In this document: piece by piece, positions 17,444 to 26,734 of the stretch | Layout: each line of letters starts with the position of its first letter | How positions within the stretch are numbered: the stretch's first letter is position 1 | DNA from: Microbacterium thalli | GTDB lineage: Bacteria > Actinomycetota > Actinomycetes > Actinomycetales > Microbacteriaceae | Reading direction: 5' to 3' | DNA: 64,000 nucleotides | Assembly (NCBI RefSeq): GCF_028737325.1 | Contig: NZ_JAQZCH010000002.1 | Location: 1,116,001-1,180,000, forward strand | The notes under the pieces: generated by a model | What the model was told of the DNA's origin: nothing | What the model saw: only the letters and a program-made list of their open reading frames with translations | Databases searched by the model: none | Translations under genes and position numbers: made by a program

Positions 17444-18606
17444 GCACCGCGGTCCACTTCGGCGCGGGCAACATCGGGCGCGGCTTCGTCGGCCTGCTGC
17501 TGCACGAGGGCGGCTACGACCTCGTCTTCTCCGACGTCGCCGCTCCCCTCGTCGACGCGATCAACGCCGCGTCGGAGTACACGGTGCACGAGGTCGGCGA
17601 CGGAGGTGTCGACAAGGTCGTGACCGGGTTCCGCGCGCTCAACAGCGCGGCCGACCCCCAAGCCGTGGCAGACGCCGTCGCCACCGCCGACGTGGTGACC
17701 ACCGCCGTCGGTCCCACGGTCCTGAAGTTCATCGCCCCGCACATCCTCGCCGGGCTCGCGCTGCGCGACCCCGCCGCCGCTCCCCTCGCGGTCATGGCGT
17801 GCGAGAACGCCATCGGCGCGACCGACCTGCTGCGCGACGAGATCCGGGCTCAAGCCGGCGACGCATGGGAGGCCGTCTCGGGCCGGGCTGTCTTCGCCAA
17901 CACCGCGGTCGACCGCATCGTCCCCGCCCAGCCTGCGGACGGCGGCGTCGACGTGACCGTCGAGCCGTTCTTCGAGTGGGCCATCGAGGCGGGACCGTTC
18001 GGCGACGCACTGCCGCGCATCCCCGGCGCGCACTTCGTCGACGACCTCGAGCCCTACATCGAGCGCAAGCTGTTCACCGTCAACACCGGGCACGCCACCA
18101 CCGCGTACTTCGGCGCGCAGGCCGGCACGAGCACCATCGCCGAGTCGCTCGCGGTGCCCGAGATCGCCGCCTCCGTCGCCGCTGCGCTGGAGGAGACCTC
18201 GGCGCTGCTCGAGCGCAAGCACGGCCTCGACCCCGCCGAGCTCGCCGCGTACCGGGCCACGATCCTCCGCCGCTTCGCGAACCCCGAGCTGCCCGACACC
18301 GTCGGCCGCGTCGGACGCCAGCCGCTGCGCAAGCTCTCGCGACACGAACGCTTCATCGGACCGGCGGCCGAAGCAGCCGAGCTCGGCCTCTCCGTCGACG
18401 CCCTGGTGGCAGCCGTGGGCGCCGCGCTCGCGTTCGACGAGCCCGAGGACCCGCAGTCCGTCGAGCTGCAGGAACGCCTGCGGACGGAGGATGCCGCGAC
18501 CCTCACGGCATCCGTCACGGGTCTCGAGCCGCATCACCCGCTGTTCGCCCGCGTCGAGGCCGCCGTCACCGCGCGGCAGACCGCGATGGGCACCGACGCT
18601 CGATGA
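17440..18606 (+). CDS. mtlD: Mannitol-1-phosphate 5-dehydrogenase
   Basis: This 388-residue polyol dehydrogenase oxidises mannitol-1-phosphate to fructose-6-phosphate with NAD+. The N-terminus [21 protein letters not shown] is the NAD-binding signature of the MtlD family. The catalytic region includes [18 protein letters not shown], with the conserved Lys, Asn and His residues. The GTG start at 17440 overlaps mtlF, and the stop overlaps the start of the hydrolase gene (ATGA). It completes the mannitol route inside one operon. Confidence 0.95.
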   Translation: MSTAVHFGAGNIGRGFVGLLLHEGGYDLVFSDVAAPLVDAINAASEYTVHEVGDGGVDKVVTGFRALNSAADPQAVADAVATADVVTTAVGPTVLKFIAPHILAGLALRDPAAAPLAVMACENAIGATDLLRDEIRAQAGDAWEAVSGRAVFANTAVDRIVPAQPADGGVDVTVEPFFEWAIEAGPFGDALPRIPGAHFVDDLEPYIERKLFTVNTGHATTAYFGAQAGTSTIAESLAVPEIAASVAAALEETSALLERKHGLDPAELAAYRATILRRFANPELPDTVGRVGRQPLRKLSRHERFIGPAAEAAELGLSVDALVAAVGAALAFDEPEDPQSVELQERLRTEDAATLTASVTGLEPHHPLFARVEAAVTARQTAMGTDAR

Positions 18607-19412
18607 GCGACGCGACGCCGGGCTCCCCCGCGACCGGTGACGCCGGTTCGACGGCGGAGACCCGGCGTCGCCCGCGTGCGCGCCGGCTGCTCCTCATCGC
18701 GCTCAGCGTGGTGGTCGGTCTGCTGCTGGCCGGCATCATCGGCATCCTGATCTGGAGTCAGGTCGGCGTCATGTCGGCCGAGCCCGGACCTCTCGACGAC
18801 GTGCGCAGCGACGACCGCGTCGCGATGTCCGAGGTCGACGGCAGCATCGTCATCACGCCCGCGGCCGAGACGTCGGGGGTCGGGCTGGTGTTCGTGCCCG
18901 GCGCGAAGGTCGAAGCCGAGGCCTATGCCGCGATCCTGGCGGGCGTCGTCGCGGACGAGGGCGTGACCGTCGTCATCGCCCGCCCGTGGCTGAACCTCGC
19001 GTTCTTCGACCCGCGACCGCTGACGTCGTTCACCGACCTCGTGCCGGACGTGTCGACCTGGCTCGTCGGCGGGCACTCCCTCGGCGGTGTGCGGGCCTGC
19101 CAGCTGGCCCCCGACGCCGACGGCCTGGTGCTGTTCGCGTCGTACTGCGCGAACGACCTCGCCGAAGCGGATCTGCCCGTTCTCAGCCTCTCGGGCTCCG
19201 AGGACGGCCTGACCACGCCGCAGAAGGTCGACGACAACCGCGGCCTGCTTCCGGCGGACGCCGCGCTGATCGAGATCCCCGGCGCCAGCCACGCGTCGTT
19301 CGGCGACTACGGTCCCCAGGCCGGAGACGGCACCCCGACGATCTCGGACGCCGACATGCGCGCCGACGTCACCGCCGCCCTCGCCGACCTGGTCGCCACT
19401 CTGCCCCGCTGA
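18603..19412 (+). CDS. Membrane-anchored alpha/beta hydrolase
   Basis: This 269-residue protein has an Arg-rich N-terminus, then one membrane anchor at about residues 29-51 ([23 protein letters not shown]), and an extracytoplasmic alpha/beta hydrolase domain. The nucleophile elbow is [11 protein letters not shown]. The acid is probably in [12 protein letters not shown], and the His is probably in [13 protein letters not shown]. It overlaps mtlD by four bases, so it is transcribed with the mannitol genes although no role in mannitol use is obvious. The substrate is unknown. I place it with the dienelactone-hydrolase-like Abhydrolase_5 group with moderate confidence. Confidence 0.78.
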   Translation: MSDATPGSPATGDAGSTAETRRRPRARRLLLIALSVVVGLLLAGIIGILIWSQVGVMSAEPGPLDDVRSDDRVAMSEVDGSIVITPAAETSGVGLVFVPGAKVEAEAYAAILAGVVADEGVTVVIARPWLNLAFFDPRPLTSFTDLVPDVSTWLVGGHSLGGVRACQLAPDADGLVLFASYCANDLAEADLPVLSLSGSEDGLTTPQKVDDNRGLLPADAALIEIPGASHASFGDYGPQAGDGTPTISDADMRADVTAALADLVATLPR

Positions 19413-19447
19413 GCCCGGGCGGTGGCGGCCTGAGCCCGGGCGGTGGC
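19410..19447. repeat. 17-bp tandem direct repeat
   Basis: TGAGCCCGGGCGGTGGC occurs at 19410-19426 and again at 19431-19447, a period of 21 bases. The first copy contains the hydrolase stop codon. The repeat probably arose by local slippage in intergenic DNA. Confidence 0.7.
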
Positions 19448-19458
19448 TCGCGCCGGCA

Positions 19459-19536
19459 CCAACTCCTCAAATCCCCAGGGAGTCGCCGCCAATCGGGCGG
19501 CATACGGGCTTCGGCCGTCGGTTTCTGAGGAGTTGG
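19459..19536. repeat. Inverted repeat between convergent genes
   Basis: CCAACTCCTCA (19459-19469) is perfectly complementary to TGAGGAGTTGG (19526-19536), and similarity extends a few bases either way. It lies between the convergent hydrolase and add genes. It may be a terminator or a dispersed palindromic element. The remaining intergenic bases up to 19626 show nothing else I can name. Confidence 0.55.
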
Positions 19537-19626
19537 CGCTGCCGAGAGACCGAGCATCGGCTCGCCACCGGCCGACAGCCGCGGCGTGCCCCCGAGTAGG
19601 CGGGCGCCCCGCACCGGTGCCGGCGG

Positions 19627-20742
19627 TCAGCGGGCGAAGCCCTCGGCGATGATCTCGATCAGCTCCTCGCGCTCCTCGACGGAGAGGAACGCGCCGGCGG
19701 CGGCGTTGAGCTGGAAGGCCTGCAGATCGTCGAGATCGTACTCGAACGTCTGGGCCAGCGTCGCGAGTTCGCGGGTGAGCGAGGTGCGGCTCTGCGTGCG
19801 GTTGTCGACGTTCACGGTGACCGAGAACCCGAGCTGATAGAGCAGGTCGAACGGGTGGTCCTCCCACTGCGTGCCCCAGGCCTCGATGGCGCCGGTCTGC
19901 AGGTTCGACGAGGGCGACAGCTCGAGCGGGATCTCGCGGTCGCGCACCCAGCGAGCGAGGTCGCCGAACTGCACCAGCACCTCTTCGCCCGCGCGCGAGA
20001 CGACGTTGAGGTCCGAGGCGATGCGTACCCCGTGCCCGAGGCGCAGGGCCCGGCCGTCGATGATGGCGGAGCGGATCGAGTCGAGGCCCGCCGCCTCGCC
20101 GGCGTGGACCGTCACCGGGAAGAACTCCGACGCGAGGTAGTCGAACGCGGCGCGGTGCTGCGCGGGCAGGAACCCGTCCTCGGGCCCGGCGATGTCGAAG
20201 CCCGAGACGCCGTTCGCGCGGTTGGCGACGGCCAGCTGCGCGATCTCGAGCGAGCGCCCCTCCTGCCGCATCGCCGAGAGGATCTGCCCGACTCGGATGT
20301 CGTGGCCGTCGGACTCCGCGGCATCCTCGCCCTCTTCGATGCCTTCCTGCACAGCGTCGACGGCGTCCTGCAGCGACACTCCGCTCCGCAGGTGCTGTTC
20401 GGGCGCCCAACGCACCTCGCCGTAGACGACGCCGTCGGCGGCGAGGTCGGTGACGAACTCGCGCGCGATCCGGCGGAGCCCGTCACGCGTCTGCATGACG
20501 GCCAACGCCACCTCGAACGTCTCGATGTAGTCGACGAGCGAACCGGAGTCGCTCTGCTCCTCGAACCAGTCGGCGAGGTCGTCCGCATCGGCCTCGGGCG
20601 GCGCGTACCCGATCTCATCCGCCAGCTCGACGATCGTCGCGGGGCGCACGCCGCCGTCGAGGTGGTCGTGCAACGACACCTTCGGCAGCGAGCGCACCGA
20701 GACGCCCTGCAGCTTCGTGTCGGCGTGCTGTTCGATCGGCAT
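19627..20742 (-). CDS. add: Adenosine deaminase
   Basis: This 371-residue zinc amidohydrolase deaminates adenosine and deoxyadenosine to inosine. The metal site begins with SLHDHLDGGVRP, an actinobacterial variant of HxHxDG. Further on are the HAGEAAGLDSIRSAI motif with its conserved His and Glu, and LGHGVRI. The motif LELSPSSNLQTGAI precedes VNVDNRTQSRTSLTREL. It is the last gene of the nucleoside import and salvage unit, 69 bases after deoA, with GAAGGAG before the ATG. Inosine formed here would be cleaved by the phosphorylase at 7.7 kb. Confidence 0.94.
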   Translation of the reverse strand: MPIEQHADTKLQGVSVRSLPKVSLHDHLDGGVRPATIVELADEIGYAPPEADADDLADWFEEQSDSGSLVDYIETFEVALAVMQTRDGLRRIAREFVTDLAADGVVYGEVRWAPEQHLRSGVSLQDAVDAVQEGIEEGEDAAESDGHDIRVGQILSAMRQEGRSLEIAQLAVANRANGVSGFDIAGPEDGFLPAQHRAAFDYLASEFFPVTVHAGEAAGLDSIRSAIIDGRALRLGHGVRIASDLNVVSRAGEEVLVQFGDLARWVRDREIPLELSPSSNLQTGAIEAWGTQWEDHPFDLLYQLGFSVTVNVDNRTQSRTSLTRELATLAQTFEYDLDDLQAFQLNAAAGAFLSVEEREELIEIIAEGFAR

Positions 20743-20811
20743 GGCGGCTCCTTCGGGTCGTGCGGGCGGGGCTGATGTGTCGCGGTGGCGGAGGACGGGT
20801 GCCGGTGGGCG

Positions 20812-22128
20812 TCAGGCGGTGATGCGTTCGAGGACCAGCGGGCCCGCGGCCGGCGCGTCGTCGTCGATCTCCCACGCGCCGTGCAGCGCGTCGAGGGCGC
20901 GGTCGAACCGGGCACCATCATCGGCCAGCAGGGTGAACAGCGGCTGACCGGCCGCGACCTCGTCGCCGGGCTTGACGTGCAGGTCGATGCCCGCGGCGTG
21001 GATCACGGGATCCTGGGCGCGGGCCCGGCCGGCCCCGAGCCGCCACGCGGCGATGCCGAAGGGCAGGGCTTCGAGGCGCGAGAGCACACCCGCGGTCGGC
21101 GCCGTGACGGTGTGGGTCTCGCGGGGCGTCGGCAGCGCGGCATCCGGGTCTCCGCCCTGCGCCTGGATCATGCGGCGCCAGACGTCCATGGCCCGTCCGT
21201 CGGCCAGTGCTGCCTCGACGTCGGCGTCGGGCTGGCCCGCGAGCGCGAGCATCTCGCGGGCGAGCGCCACGGTCAGCTCGACCACGTCGGCGGGGCCGCC
21301 GCCGGCGAGCACCTCGACGGACTCGCGCACCTCGTTGGCGTTTCCGATCGCGAGGCCGAGCGGGGCGTTCATGTCGGTGAGCAGGGCGGTGGTCGCCACG
21401 CCCGAGTCGGCGCCGAGCGCGACCATCGTACGAGCGAGCTCGCGCGCCTTGTCGACATCCTTCATGAACGCGCCCGAGCCGAACTTCACATCGAGCACGA
21501 GCGACTCGGTGCCCTCGGCGATCTTCTTCGACATGATGCTCGAGGCGATGAGCGGGATGGCCTCGACGGTGCCGGTGACATCGCGCAGCGCGTAGAGGCG
21601 CTTGTCGGCGGGGGCGAGGCCCGAGCCGGCGGCGCAGATCACGGCGCCGACGTCCCGCAGCTGCGCGAACATCTCGTCGTTCGACAGCGCGGCGCGCCAG
21701 CCGGGGATCGACTCGAGCTTGTCGAGCGTGCCGCCGGTGTGCCCCAGGCCGCGGCCCGACAGCTGCGGCACGGCGACGCCGAACGCCGCGACGAGGGGCG
21801 CGAGGGGCAGGGTGATCTTGTCGCCGACACCGCCGGTGGAGTGTTTGTCGACGGTGCGCTTGCCGAGCCCGGAGAAGCTCATCCGCTCGCCCGAGGCGAT
21901 CATCGCGTCGGTCATGACCCGGATCTCGTCGCGCTCCATGCCGTTGAGCAGCACGGCCATCGCGAACGCGGCCATCTGCGAGTCGGCGACGTACTCGCGG
22001 GTGTATGCGTCGATCATCCAGCGCAGGGCGTCCTCGGGGACGGCGCCACCGTCGCGCTTGGTGCGGATGACGTCGACGGCGTCGAACGCCTCGACGGCGG
22101 ATGCGGATACGGCGGATTCGGCGCTCAT
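20812..22128 (-). CDS. deoA: Thymidine phosphorylase
   Basis: This 438-residue pyrimidine nucleoside phosphorylase splits thymidine or deoxyuridine with phosphate. The signature SGLGKRTVDKHSTGGVGDKITLPLAP contains the phosphate-binding Lys, Ser and Gly residues. LSGRGLGHTGGTLDKLESIPG and SSIMSKKIAEG are the other conserved blocks, and a C-terminal alpha/beta domain follows. The ATG overlaps the cdd stop by four bases and has GGAG upstream. Together with Cdd it converts cytidine-type nucleosides to uracil and sugar phosphate. Confidence 0.95.
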   Translation of the reverse strand: MSAESAVSASAVEAFDAVDVIRTKRDGGAVPEDALRWMIDAYTREYVADSQMAAFAMAVLLNGMERDEIRVMTDAMIASGERMSFSGLGKRTVDKHSTGGVGDKITLPLAPLVAAFGVAVPQLSGRGLGHTGGTLDKLESIPGWRAALSNDEMFAQLRDVGAVICAAGSGLAPADKRLYALRDVTGTVEAIPLIASSIMSKKIAEGTESLVLDVKFGSGAFMKDVDKARELARTMVALGADSGVATTALLTDMNAPLGLAIGNANEVRESVEVLAGGGPADVVELTVALAREMLALAGQPDADVEAALADGRAMDVWRRMIQAQGGDPDAALPTPRETHTVTAPTAGVLSRLEALPFGIAAWRLGAGRARAQDPVIHAAGIDLHVKPGDEVAAGQPLFTLLADDGARFDRALDALHGAWEIDDDAPAAGPLVLERITA

Positions 22129-22538
22129 CGGACGGTCTCCTCGAGGTCGCGGGGCCCGAAGGCGTCGGGCAGCACCTCATCGATGGTACGGATGCCCGAG
22201 ACAGTCTCGAGCAGCATCCCGGGCAGGGCGAACTCGTTCAGCAGCTGCCGGCACCGGCCGCACGGCATGATGGTCTGCCCGTCGTTGTTGACGCACACGA
22301 AGGCGACGAGCTGTCCGCCGCCCGACATGTGCAGGTCGCCGACGAGGGCGCACTCGGCGCAGAGCCCGACCCCGTACGAGGCGTTCTCGACGTTGCATCC
22401 CGAGACGATGCGGCCGTCGCTGACGAGAGCCGCCGCTCCCACCTTGTAACGGGAGTACGGCGCGTAGGCGCGGGTCATGGCGTCGGTGGCGACGGCGCGC
22501 AGCTCGTCCCAGTCGATATCGGTCACGTCGGTGGTCAT
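22125..22538 (-). CDS. cdd: Cytidine deaminase
   Basis: This 137-residue homotetrameric-type cytidine deaminase has the substrate segment APYSRYKVGAAALV, the zinc/catalytic site GLCAECALVGDL, and the second zinc motif PCGRCRQLLNEF. ATGA overlaps join it to the permease gene upstream and to deoA downstream. This makes it an integral member of the nucleoside operon. Confidence 0.95.
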   Translation of the reverse strand: MTTDVTDIDWDELRAVATDAMTRAYAPYSRYKVGAAALVSDGRIVSGCNVENASYGVGLCAECALVGDLHMSGGGQLVAFVCVNNDGQTIMPCGRCRQLLNEFALPGMLLETVSGIRTIDEVLPDAFGPRDLEETVR

Positions 22539-23821
22539 CCCTTGATGTACGGTTTGCCCGCCGCGGCCGGTCCACGGATCTGACCGGCGAAGCCGGCCAC
22601 CGCGAGGATCGTCACCACGTACGGGAGCATGAGCATGAATTCGCTGGGGATCGGCGTCCGCAGCACGGTGAGCAGGTTCTGCAGGTTCGTGGCGAACCCG
22701 AACAGCAGCCCCGCGAGGGCCGCGCGCAGCGGGTCCCAGCGACCGAAGATGACGGCGGCCAGCGCGATGAAGCCGAGGCCGGCGGTCATCTCCTTGCCGA
22801 ACTGCGGCACCGAGACGAGCGTGAAGTAGGCGCCGCCGATGCCGGCGATGGCGCCGGCGAGCGAGACATTCCAGAACCGCGTGCGGTTGACGTTGATGCC
22901 CACCGTGTCGGCGGCCTGGGGGTGCTCGCCGACGGCGCGGAGGCGCAGGCCCCACCGCGTGCGGTACAGCGCCCACGTGACGACGGCCACCGTGACGAAC
23001 ATGAGGTACACGATGATCGTCTGGTTGAACAGCACCGGACCGATGATCGGGATGTCGCCGAGCACCGGGATCTCCAGCCGGGTGAACCGCACCGGGCGGT
23101 TCAGCTCGCTCTCGTTGGGCACCAGCAGGGCGCCGTAAAGGAATCCGGTGAGGCCGGTGACGAGGACGTTCAGCACGACGCCGACGATGACCTGTTCGAC
23201 GAGGTACTTGATCGCGAACGCGGCGAGCACGAACGACACCAGGACGCCGCCGATCATCGCGCCGATCAGACCGACGAACGGGTTGCCGGTGATGCTCGAC
23301 AGCAGCGCGGCCGAGAACGCGCCGAGCAGCAGCTGCCCCTCGATTGCGACGTTCACGACGCCGACCCGCTCGCCGATGACGCCGCCGAGCGCGCCGAACA
23401 CGAGCGGCACCGACAGCGACACGGCGCCGAAGAGCAGGCCCGTGACAGGCACGAGGCCGCCGGCGGCAGCCCACGTGAGGAAAGCGAAGACGCCCAGGAT
23501 GCCGAACACCAGCGTCAGCCACAGCGGCACGGCGCGATAGTTCCAGGCGAGCCAGGAGGCGGTGGCCGCGAGCAGCGCGATGAGCACGAGCACCGTCCAC
23601 GCCGTGAAAGCGGTCGGCACCGAGACGTCGGGCAGCCCGACCGCCGCGGAGGCGTCGCCGAGGCGGAAGGTGCTCTCGCCGTCGCGCGGCGCGAAGACGA
23701 ACAGCGCCGCGAGCAGCAGCGTGACGACCGCGAGCGTGATCGGAACCTTGAGGTGCCGCTGCTTCACGGTGGCCAGGTGGATGGTTCCGTCGTCGGATGC
23801 CGTGGGGCTGAGGGTCGTCAT
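22535..23821 (-). CDS. Nucleoside ABC transporter permease 2
   Basis: This 428-residue membrane protein belongs to the BPD_transp_2 (LivM/RbsC-like) permease family of BMP-type nucleoside importers. The core region has VGVVNVAIEGQLLLGAF, an EAA-like cytoplasmic segment LRAVGEHPQAADTVGINV, and GLGFIALAAVIFGRWDPLRAALAGLLFGF. An extra N-terminal portion of about 100 residues holds several hydrophobic segments, giving more membrane spans than the typical family member. The ATG at 23821 overlaps the preceding permease gene by four bases. Confidence 0.9.
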   Translation of the reverse strand: MTTLSPTASDDGTIHLATVKQRHLKVPITLAVVTLLLAALFVFAPRDGESTFRLGDASAAVGLPDVSVPTAFTAWTVLVLIALLAATASWLAWNYRAVPLWLTLVFGILGVFAFLTWAAAGGLVPVTGLLFGAVSLSVPLVFGALGGVIGERVGVVNVAIEGQLLLGAFSAALLSSITGNPFVGLIGAMIGGVLVSFVLAAFAIKYLVEQVIVGVVLNVLVTGLTGFLYGALLVPNESELNRPVRFTRLEIPVLGDIPIIGPVLFNQTIIVYLMFVTVAVVTWALYRTRWGLRLRAVGEHPQAADTVGINVNRTRFWNVSLAGAIAGIGGAYFTLVSVPQFGKEMTAGLGFIALAAVIFGRWDPLRAALAGLLFGFATNLQNLLTVLRTPIPSEFMLMLPYVVTILAVAGFAGQIRGPAAAGKPYIKG

Positions 23822-25134
23822 GCCGTCACCGCCTTCTTCGCGGCCTTGGCTCGCGCTTTCGCCGCCTTCTCGAGGTCGGTCTTGGGAAGGAAGAACACCG
23901 TGCGCAGCAGCGGCGGCGCCGCGATGAAGAGCACGATCAGGGCCTGGACCACGAGCACGATGTCGACCGGGATGCCCTGCGCCTGCATCGAGAACGAGCC
24001 CGCCTTGAGGGCGCCGAACAGGATGCCGGCGGCGAAGACGCCCCACGCGCGGCTGCGCCCGAGGAGCGCCACCGTGATGGCGTCGAAGCCGATGCCGGCG
24101 TCGATGGTGTTGCTGAAGCCGGTGGTGATCGAGCCCTGGATCTGGTTCATGGCCGCGAGGCCGGCGAGCCCGCCCGCGAACAGCATGGCGTACACGTAGA
24201 TGCGCTCGACGCCGATGCCCGCGGCGCGCGCCGCGTGCGGGTTCTCACCCACCGCTCGCATCCGCAGACCGAGGCTGGAGCGCTCGATGATCCACCACAC
24301 CAGCACGGTCGCGGCGATGACGATGACGAAGCCCCAGTCCAGCGACGGGAAGCCCGCCCCCAGCAGCTCGGGGAACTGCGCCGATGCCGGCGTCTCGGAG
24401 GTGATCGGCTGGTTGGTGCCCGGCTTCTGCAGCAGGCCCGGGGTGCGGATCATCCACGTGACGAAGTAGAAGGCGACGTAGTTGAGCATGATCGTGAGGA
24501 TGACCTCGTGCGCGCCGGTGCGCGCCTTGAGCACACCGACGATGCCGCCCCAGAGCGCACCGCCCGCGATGCCGGCGAGGAGCGTCAGCGGCAGGTGGAT
24601 CCACATCGGCAGGTCGAGCCCGAAGGCGACGAACGCGGCGAAGCCGGCTCCGACGAGGATCTGCCCGCGCGCACCGATGTTGAACAGGCCGACACGGAAG
24701 GCCAGGGCGACGCCGAGGCCGGCCGCGATGAGCGGCGCGGCGAAGCCGAGCGAGTTCGTCAGGGGCCGGATCTGCGCGGCGAAGGAGTCGCCGCGGGGGT
24801 TGAACACAGCACCGCGGAAGAGCGCCTCGTAGCCGCCCGAGACGGCGGTCCAGATCGCCGCGAGGGTGTCACCGGGACGCGCGAAGAAGTAGCCGGCCGC
24901 CTCTTGCACGTCGTCGTCGGTGAAGGCGATGAGCACACCACCGGCGATCATCGCGAGCACGATCGCCAGGATCGTGGTGACGGTGCTGCCGCGCAGCAGC
25001 TCTTTGAGGAAGACGTTCGAGCGCGGCGGCGGGGCCACCTCGGGCTGTCCGGTCAGCGGGCCCGACGCGGCGGGCAGCTGCTCGGGAGCGCCGCTGCGGG
25101 CGTTCTCGTGCGCTCCGGGTGTCGAGTCGCTCAT
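23818..25134 (-). CDS. Nucleoside ABC transporter permease 1
   Basis: This 438-residue permease is the partner of the downstream permease in a BMP-dependent nucleoside importer. After a Pro/Ala-rich cytoplasmic N-terminus it carries about eight or nine membrane segments. The family motifs FRVGLFNIGARGQILVGAGF and MRAVGENPHAARAAGIGVERI are clear, and GFDAITVALLGRSRAWGVFAAGILFGALKAG follows. The C-terminus is Lys/Ala-rich. ATGA overlap joins it to the ATPase gene. Confidence 0.92.
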   Translation of the reverse strand: MSDSTPGAHENARSGAPEQLPAASGPLTGQPEVAPPPRSNVFLKELLRGSTVTTILAIVLAMIAGGVLIAFTDDDVQEAAGYFFARPGDTLAAIWTAVSGGYEALFRGAVFNPRGDSFAAQIRPLTNSLGFAAPLIAAGLGVALAFRVGLFNIGARGQILVGAGFAAFVAFGLDLPMWIHLPLTLLAGIAGGALWGGIVGVLKARTGAHEVILTIMLNYVAFYFVTWMIRTPGLLQKPGTNQPITSETPASAQFPELLGAGFPSLDWGFVIVIAATVLVWWIIERSSLGLRMRAVGENPHAARAAGIGVERIYVYAMLFAGGLAGLAAMNQIQGSITTGFSNTIDAGIGFDAITVALLGRSRAWGVFAAGILFGALKAGSFSMQAQGIPVDIVLVVQALIVLFIAAPPLLRTVFFLPKTDLEKAAKARAKAAKKAVTA

Positions 25135-26645
25135 GCGGCCACCTCCGGGTGGGGTTCGCCGGCCATCATGAGGCCGAGGATGTCGCGGGGAGTGTCGGCG
25201 GGGACGATGCCGATGATCGTGCCGCGGTACATCACCGCGATGCGGTCGGCGAGGGCGGTGACCTCGTCGAGCTCGGTCGAGACGACCACGACGGGCACGC
25301 CGGCGTCCCGCGTCTCGACGATGCGCTTGTGGATGAACTCGATCGAGCCGACGTCGACGCCGCGGGTGGGCTGCGCCGCGACGAACAGACGCAGCTCGCG
25401 GCTCATCTCGCGAGCGATGACGACCTTCTGCTGGTTGCCGCCCGAGAGGGTCCCCGCGGGCGTGTGCGGCCCCTGCGTGCGGATGTCGTACTCGGCGATG
25501 CGGTCGCGGGCGAAGGACTCGAGCGCGGCGCGCCGGACGGTGCCGCCGCGCACGAACGCGGGGTCGCTCGAACGGTCGAGGATGAGGTTCTCGGCGACGG
25601 AGAATCCGCCGACGAGGCCGTCCTCCTTGCGGTCTTCCGGCACGAAACCGACACCCGCATCGAGGATGCCGCGCACGCTGCGCCCGACCAGCTCGGTGTC
25701 GCCGAGGCGGATGGAGCCCTCGATCTTGCTCGCGAGCCCGACGATGGCCTCGACCAGCTCCGTCTGTCCGTTGCCCTGCACGCCGGCGACGCCCAGGATC
25801 TCGCCCGGTCGCACGTCGAAGCTCACGCCGTCGACGACGACGGCGTCACCGGGGGTCAGCACCCGCAGGTCGCGCACGGCGAGGCCGCCCTCGCGCAGCC
25901 GCGGCGCGTCCTTGCGGACGGTGAGCTCGACGGCGCGTCCGACCATCAGCGAGGCGAGCTCCGCGTTGGTCGCGGTCGGCGAGGCCTCGCCGACGACCTT
26001 GCCCAGGCGAATGACGGTGATGCGGTCCGCGACCTCGCGGACCTCGCGCAGCTTGTGCGTGATGAACACGATCGACGTGCCCTCGTCGCGCAGCTGGCGC
26101 ATGATCGCCATGAGCTCGTCGGTCTCCTGCGGGGTCAGCACGGCGGTCGGCTCGTCGAACACGAGCACCTTCGCGTCGCGCGAGAGCGCCTTGATGATCT
26201 CGACGCGCTGCTGCACGCCGACGGGAAGGTCGCCGACGACGGCGTCGGGGTCGATCTGGAAGCCGAAGCGGTCCGCGACCTCGCGGACGTGACGGCGCGC
26301 CTTGGCGAGGTCGAGGGCGCCGATGCCCTTCGTGTCCTCGTGCCCGAGCATGACGTTCTCGGCGACGGTGAAGACGGGGATGAGCATGAAGTGCTGGTGC
26401 ACCATGCCGATGCCGGCGGCCATGGCGTCGCCGGGGCCGCGGAAGTTCTGGGGGGCGTCGTCGAGCAGGATCTGACCCTCGTCGGCCTGGTACAGGCCGT
26501 AGAGGACGTTCATCAGGGTCGACTTGCCCGCGCCGTTCTCGCCCAGCAGGGCGTGGATCTCGCCGGGGCGGACCACGAGGTCGATGTGGTCGTTCGCGAC
26601 GAGGGTGCCGAAGCGCTTGGTGATGCCCCGGAGTTCGAGCTTCAT
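25131..26645 (-). CDS. Nucleoside ABC transporter ATP-binding protein, tandem NBDs
   Basis: This 504-residue ATPase has two fused nucleotide-binding domains, as in sugar and BMP-type nucleoside importers. The first has GENGAGKSTLMNVLYG, the signature PVGVQQRVEIIKAL and Walker B VLVFDEPTAVL. The second has VAGVQGNGQTELVEAI, signature LSGGNQQKVVIAREM and the degenerate LFVAAQPTRGVDVG, the usual asymmetry. The start is ATG 26645 because TAGATT (26658-26653) ends seven bases upstream. A TTG three codons earlier falls inside that -10 box. Confidence 0.93.
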   Translation of the reverse strand: MKLELRGITKRFGTLVANDHIDLVVRPGEIHALLGENGAGKSTLMNVLYGLYQADEGQILLDDAPQNFRGPGDAMAAGIGMVHQHFMLIPVFTVAENVMLGHEDTKGIGALDLAKARRHVREVADRFGFQIDPDAVVGDLPVGVQQRVEIIKALSRDAKVLVFDEPTAVLTPQETDELMAIMRQLRDEGTSIVFITHKLREVREVADRITVIRLGKVVGEASPTATNAELASLMVGRAVELTVRKDAPRLREGGLAVRDLRVLTPGDAVVVDGVSFDVRPGEILGVAGVQGNGQTELVEAIVGLASKIEGSIRLGDTELVGRSVRGILDAGVGFVPEDRKEDGLVGGFSVAENLILDRSSDPAFVRGGTVRRAALESFARDRIAEYDIRTQGPHTPAGTLSGGNQQKVVIAREMSRELRLFVAAQPTRGVDVGSIEFIHKRIVETRDAGVPVVVVSTELDEVTALADRIAVMYRGTIIGIVPADTPRDILGLMMAGEPHPEVAA

Positions 26646-26652
26646 GTTCGCC

Positions 26653-26658
26653 AATCTA
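26653..26658 (-). promoter_or_regulatory. Internal -10 box for the transporter ATPase gene
   Basis: TAGATT on the minus strand ends seven bases before ATG 26645. It gives the transporter and salvage genes their own probable leaderless promoter downstream of the palindrome that follows the binding-protein gene. Confidence 0.45.
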
Positions 26659-26687
26659 TGCGACGTTGGGAGTACCGCGGACAGGAA

Positions 26688-26721
26688 TCGGGGCCGGGAG
26701 ACGATCGTCTCCCGGCCCCGA
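26688..26721 (-). terminator. Perfect 34-bp palindrome after the binding-protein gene
   Basis: Positions 26688-26721 read identically on both strands (17-base arms, centre ACGATCGT). It lies 14 bases past the stop codon of the substrate-binding lipoprotein gene and before the ATPase gene. A transcript hairpin here could terminate most bmp transcription or protect the 3' end. No T-run follows. Confidence 0.6.
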
Positions 26722-26734
26722 CCTCAGAACCGGA

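Noticed and set aside
24235..26292. 685-codon open frame on the plus strand
   Set aside because: It is antisense to the nucleoside ABC permease and ATPase genes, which carry all expected motifs.
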